A model generated the notes under the pieces. The model did not search any database, was not told the origin of the DNA, and saw only the letters and a program-made list of their open reading frames with translations. Shown piece by piece: positions 61,475-64,000 of a stretch of DNA of 64,000 nucleotides. Location of the stretch: NCBI RefSeq assembly GCF_002831565.1, contig NZ_CP025096.1, forward strand, positions 4,636,501 through 4,700,500, read 5' to 3'. The number at the start of each line of letters is the position of its first letter. Positions within the stretch are counted from its first letter, which is position 1. The translations under genes and the position numbers were made by a program. This DNA is from Spirosoma pollinicola (GTDB lineage Bacteria > Bacteroidota > Bacteroidia > Cytophagales > Spirosomataceae).

Positions 61475-62674
61475 TCATTTGCCACCGATACCCACGCTAT
61501 ACCCGAGGTAGGGCAAAATACGAACCTGTTTACCATTCCACTGGTCCGTATTTCTATAAATCAGGCCATAAAATCCCAGGTCAAAGGCATGACGACGGCG
61601 ATCTAATCGGAAGGCAAAGGACGTGGAAACGCGTTCGGATCCATCATCATAGATATACTGGTTGGTGCCCAAATTGATTCGATTGTCGCTAATGAGCGTT
61701 AGATAGGGAGACACTTTCTGCATAATACCCAGTGTTAGAAACGACTGATTTGGAATATGCACATCCACATAGGCTGGCGATGACGGTGGGTATACACCTG
61801 AATACACATAGTACCGTTGTTTCCCCCGATCAGTCAAGCCAAACCCAAGCGTAACATTCCGCTGATTACTACCGATGGACGTTAATAGCTGGTAAGTCAA
61901 TGGACCCCGTTTGGAACTGGTGTTGGCATATCGATCCAGATATTTTACATTCAGGCCCACCCTGAAACGGTTGCCAAGCGGTACGCTCAGTTTTGTAAAG
62001 AGTTGAGAATTGTTTGGCAGAAATCCATTTAACGCATAAAAGTTAACCAGGGCTACATAGGTAATTGGCGTGATAAAACTGGCCCCTACGCTCCAGTTTC
62101 GCGTAATTCCGTAGCCAAACTCATTAAGTACCACGAGTGTGTTCCGGTAATAAAACCGACCTTTATCGGGGGTAAAAGCCGTTTGCCCTGTCAGTAACCA
62201 GGCCGGAAACGGATTCTGGAAGGTAGTCCCATCAGCACTATATCCATCAGACGAGGCCGCACTACGAACCGTATCTACCCGAACGAGTAATTCCGGCTCA
62301 AAATACGTTAGTTGACCGTTACTCTTACGGACGGTAATCATCGTACTGTCGCGCCGTACAAAGGTGCCATTAAGTTGCGTACCATCTTTCAGCACAAACA
62401 CGGTCCCGTTTGACTGATCCAACTGCGCCGGAGTATCAGGACGGTTTGCCGAAATTGACAGGACCTGATCGGCTTCTACGTAGGACATGTCGCCATTAGG
62501 TTTTCGGACGGTGATGATGGAGCTATCCTGCTGAATAACACGGCCCCGCAACGTTGTTCCATCACGCATGAGCAGGTACAAATGGGTACGTTGAGTATCC
62601 TGTGGCGTAATTTTCATGAGTTGCGCCCACAAAATAGTTGGGGCAAGCAATAGGAAAAGAAGAACTGTTTTCAT
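61475..62674 (-). CDS. Exported protein with two LKDGTxLxG repeats and barrel-like C-terminus
   Basis: The 399-residue product starts with a Sec signal (MKTVLLFLLLAPTILWAQ). Two copies of the small domain are seen, LLMRDGTTLRGRVIQQDSSIITVRKPNG (about residues 34-61) and VLKDGTQLNGTFVRRDSTMITVRKSNG (about 93-119). A barrel-like part follows and ends FRLDRRRHAFDLGFYGLI...LGYSVGIGGK. The close relative downstream has just one copy of the small domain, so a repeat was gained or lost. The function is unknown. The start codon is only 46 bases from that of the divergent aminotransferase gene. Confidence 0.75.
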   Translation of the reverse strand: MKTVLLFLLLAPTILWAQLMKITPQDTQRTHLYLLMRDGTTLRGRVIQQDSSIITVRKPNGDMSYVEADQVLSISANRPDTPAQLDQSNGTVFVLKDGTQLNGTFVRRDSTMITVRKSNGQLTYFEPELLVRVDTVRSAASSDGYSADGTTFQNPFPAWLLTGQTAFTPDKGRFYYRNTLVVLNEFGYGITRNWSVGASFITPITYVALVNFYALNGFLPNNSQLFTKLSVPLGNRFRVGLNVKYLDRYANTSSKRGPLTYQLLTSIGSNQRNVTLGFGLTDRGKQRYYVYSGVYPPSSPAYVDVHIPNQSFLTLGIMQKVSPYLTLISDNRINLGTNQYIYDDGSERVSTSFAFRLDRRRHAFDLGFYGLIYRNTDQWNGKQVRILPYLGYSVGIGGK

Positions 62675-62720
62675 GGTCGAGGGTGTTAAAATTTATAGAA
62701 GCAATATTGAAATTTCCATC

Positions 62721-63929
62721 ATGTATACGGTTACAAACCGGCAATTATTTTTCCAGCATATAGCCCAGACCTCCGATTTTCCGTTAGGGTTGGAAATTGA
62801 ACGAGCCGAAGGTATTTATCTTTTTGAACAGGCCGGTCCCGAACACGCTGAGCCGAAGTCCTACATGGATCTCATCTCAGGAATTGGCGTGAGTAATGTT
62901 GGCCATCGACACCCGCGCGTCCTGGAAGCCATTCATAATCAGCTGGATAGATACCTACACCTGATGGTGTATGGCGAATTTGTGCAAACGTCCCAAACAC
63001 AATTGGCGCAGGCACTGGCGGCAACGCTTCCGGCTACTCTCGATACAGTTTATTTTACCAACTCGGGTACCGAAGCGGTGGAGGGAGCCATGAAACTAGC
63101 CAAACGCTTCACGGGTCGCACCGAGATCATTAGTTGCTTCAATGCCTATCATGGTTCTACCCAGGGGGCACTGTCGCTGTCGGGCGATGAGAATTTCAAA
63201 CGAAATTACCGTCCGCTCCTACCCGATATCCGACATATTCGCTTTGGCAATGTACCCGACCTTGAGCTGATCAGCCATCGAACAGCTGCCGTTGTGATGG
63301 AAGTTATTGGGGGCGAAGCAGGGGTTCGCGTACCAGATGCTGCCTATTTACAGGCCGTCCGCCAACGATGTACCGACACGGGCACATTGTTGATCTTTGA
63401 TGAAATCCAGACGGGTTTCGGTCGGACGGGTACGTTCTGGGCCTTTGAGGGTTTCGGGCCGGTAGTGCCTGATGTACTCCTTTGCGCTAAAGGAATGGGG
63501 GGCGGTATGCCGATCGGTGCCTTTATAAGTTCGGCAGAAATTATGAGTGTATTCAGGAACAACCCGATTCTGGGGCACATCACCACATTTGGCGGGCACC
63601 CGGTTTCGTGTGCCTCCTCGCTGGCAACGTTGCAGATTATTCGGGACGAAAAGTTACATGAACAAGCCGAAGCTAAAGGTCAATTGATCAGGCAGTTGCT
63701 AAAGCACCCCGCGATTCGGGAAGTGCGGGGCAAGGGGCTGATGCTGGCGGTAGAATTTGAGTCGTTTGAGGTACTGAAACCCGTCATTGACCGGGCAATA
63801 GACCGGGGTGTAATTACCGACTGGTTTCTGTTTTGCAACAACTCGATGCGCCTTGCGCCACCGCTTATTATTACGGAAGCCCAAATTCGGGAAGCCTGCG
63901 CTGTGATTCTGGCCGCTATTGACGTCTGA
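62721..63929 (+). CDS. Class III pyridoxal-phosphate aminotransferase
   Basis: The 402-residue protein begins at MYTVTNRQLFFQHIAQTSDFP. The fold-type I motifs are VYFTNSGTEAVEGAMKLAKRFTGRTEIISCFNAYHGSTQGAL, VMEVIGGEAGVRVPDAAYLQAVRQRC and LLIFDEIQTGFGRTGTFWAFE, and the PLP Lys lies in DVLLCAKGMGGGMPIGAFI. Members include acetylornithine, 4-aminobutyrate and similar omega-amine transaminases; the exact substrate is open. No arg or gab genes are next to it. A longer frame upstream overlaps the divergent gene and is not supported. Confidence 0.93.
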   Translation: MYTVTNRQLFFQHIAQTSDFPLGLEIERAEGIYLFEQAGPEHAEPKSYMDLISGIGVSNVGHRHPRVLEAIHNQLDRYLHLMVYGEFVQTSQTQLAQALAATLPATLDTVYFTNSGTEAVEGAMKLAKRFTGRTEIISCFNAYHGSTQGALSLSGDENFKRNYRPLLPDIRHIRFGNVPDLELISHRTAAVVMEVIGGEAGVRVPDAAYLQAVRQRCTDTGTLLIFDEIQTGFGRTGTFWAFEGFGPVVPDVLLCAKGMGGGMPIGAFISSAEIMSVFRNNPILGHITTFGGHPVSCASSLATLQIIRDEKLHEQAEAKGQLIRQLLKHPAIREVRGKGLMLAVEFESFEVLKPVIDRAIDRGVITDWFLFCNNSMRLAPPLIITEAQIREACAVILAAIDV

Positions 63930-64000
63930 TCAGGGAAACATCACCGTTAGGGTACCCACCAGCAGGGCTATTCCGAATAGTATCAATAGGCCAATCAGCG
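63930..64000 (-). CDS. C-terminal end of a membrane protein (cut by window edge)
   Basis: On the minus strand the last 71 bases give 22 residues (LIGLLILFGIALLVGTLTVMFP) followed by TGA, just beyond the aminotransferase stop. The strongly hydrophobic sequence suggests the last helix of a membrane protein. Nothing more can be said from this fragment, and a chance open frame is possible. Confidence 0.4.
   Translation of the reverse strand, partial: LIGLLILFGIALLVGTLTVMFP

Overview
The window looks like chromosomal DNA from a Bacteroidota bacterium of the order Cytophagales, probably Spirosoma or a close relative; the genus is inferred from protein style, not from a search. Supporting signs are two SusC/SusD-type outer-membrane pairs, a Bacteroidota-type S16 protein with a long acidic tail, several TAnnTTTG -7 promoter boxes (one with a TTTG -33 box 19 bp upstream), many exported proteins with Sec, Tat or lipoprotein signals, and few Shine-Dalgarno sequences. 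No tRNA, rRNA operon, CRISPR array, prophage or complete insertion sequence was seen.

Layout. 0-4 kb: SSAT-like acetyltransferase, a membrane GT51 transglycosylase with a long AsmA-like N-terminal part, a small membrane protein and an NAD(P)-binding protein. 4-7 kb (minus): rpsP, rimM, trmD and the RNase P RNA gene rnpB, whose P12 arm carries an AT-rich extension. 7-12 kb (minus): first susC/susD pair. 12-15 kb (minus): DUF4403 lipoprotein and DUF2027-Smr protein. 15-21.5 kb (minus): a phospholipid head-group module made of a Tat-exported phospholipase C, an ethanolamine permease and EutB/EutC. 21.6-26 kb (plus): EamA-type protein, Pif1-like helicase with HRDC and HTH parts, a DUF433/DUF5615 toxin-antitoxin pair and a DUF2490 protein. 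26-32 kb: heparinase II/III-type lyase, a divergent exported toroid-like protein, a beta-propeller and an SGNH hydrolase. 32.2-32.5 kb: a broken YegP/DUF1508 gene. 33-38 kb (plus): second susC/susD pair, a paralogue of the first. 38-42.5 kb: DEAD-box helicase, SMP-30 lactonase-like protein, royal-jelly/yellow-family protein. 42.5-47.5 kb: two-subunit molybdenum hydroxylase, AraC regulator, aldo/keto reductase. 47.8-51.7 kb (plus): TonB receptor with an ABC ATPase and membrane partner. 51.8-55.7 kb: saccharopine-dehydrogenase-like reductase, Gfo/Idh/MocA oxidoreductase, Tat-exported PLP enzyme. 55.9-58.1 kb: PAS histidine kinase and a response regulator whose phospho-acceptor Asp is Glu. 58.5-64 kb: sodium/solute symporter coupled to a 41-residue membrane protein, two paralogous exported proteins, a class III aminotransferase and a clipped gene end.

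The most striking feature not explained by genes is a set of very long, near-perfect inverted repeats between genes (arms 31-51 bp at 6.3, 13.9, 17.5, 25.3 and 38.1 kb). The 25.3 kb copy is a perfect palindrome flanked by an 8-bp direct repeat, as expected after transposition, and abuts the TTG start of the next gene. The 13.9 kb copy appears to supply the start codon of the downstream lipoprotein gene. Other leads are the Asp-to-Glu response regulator, the small ORF with an ATGA overlap into the symporter, and the compact plc-permease-eutBC cluster without microcompartment genes.
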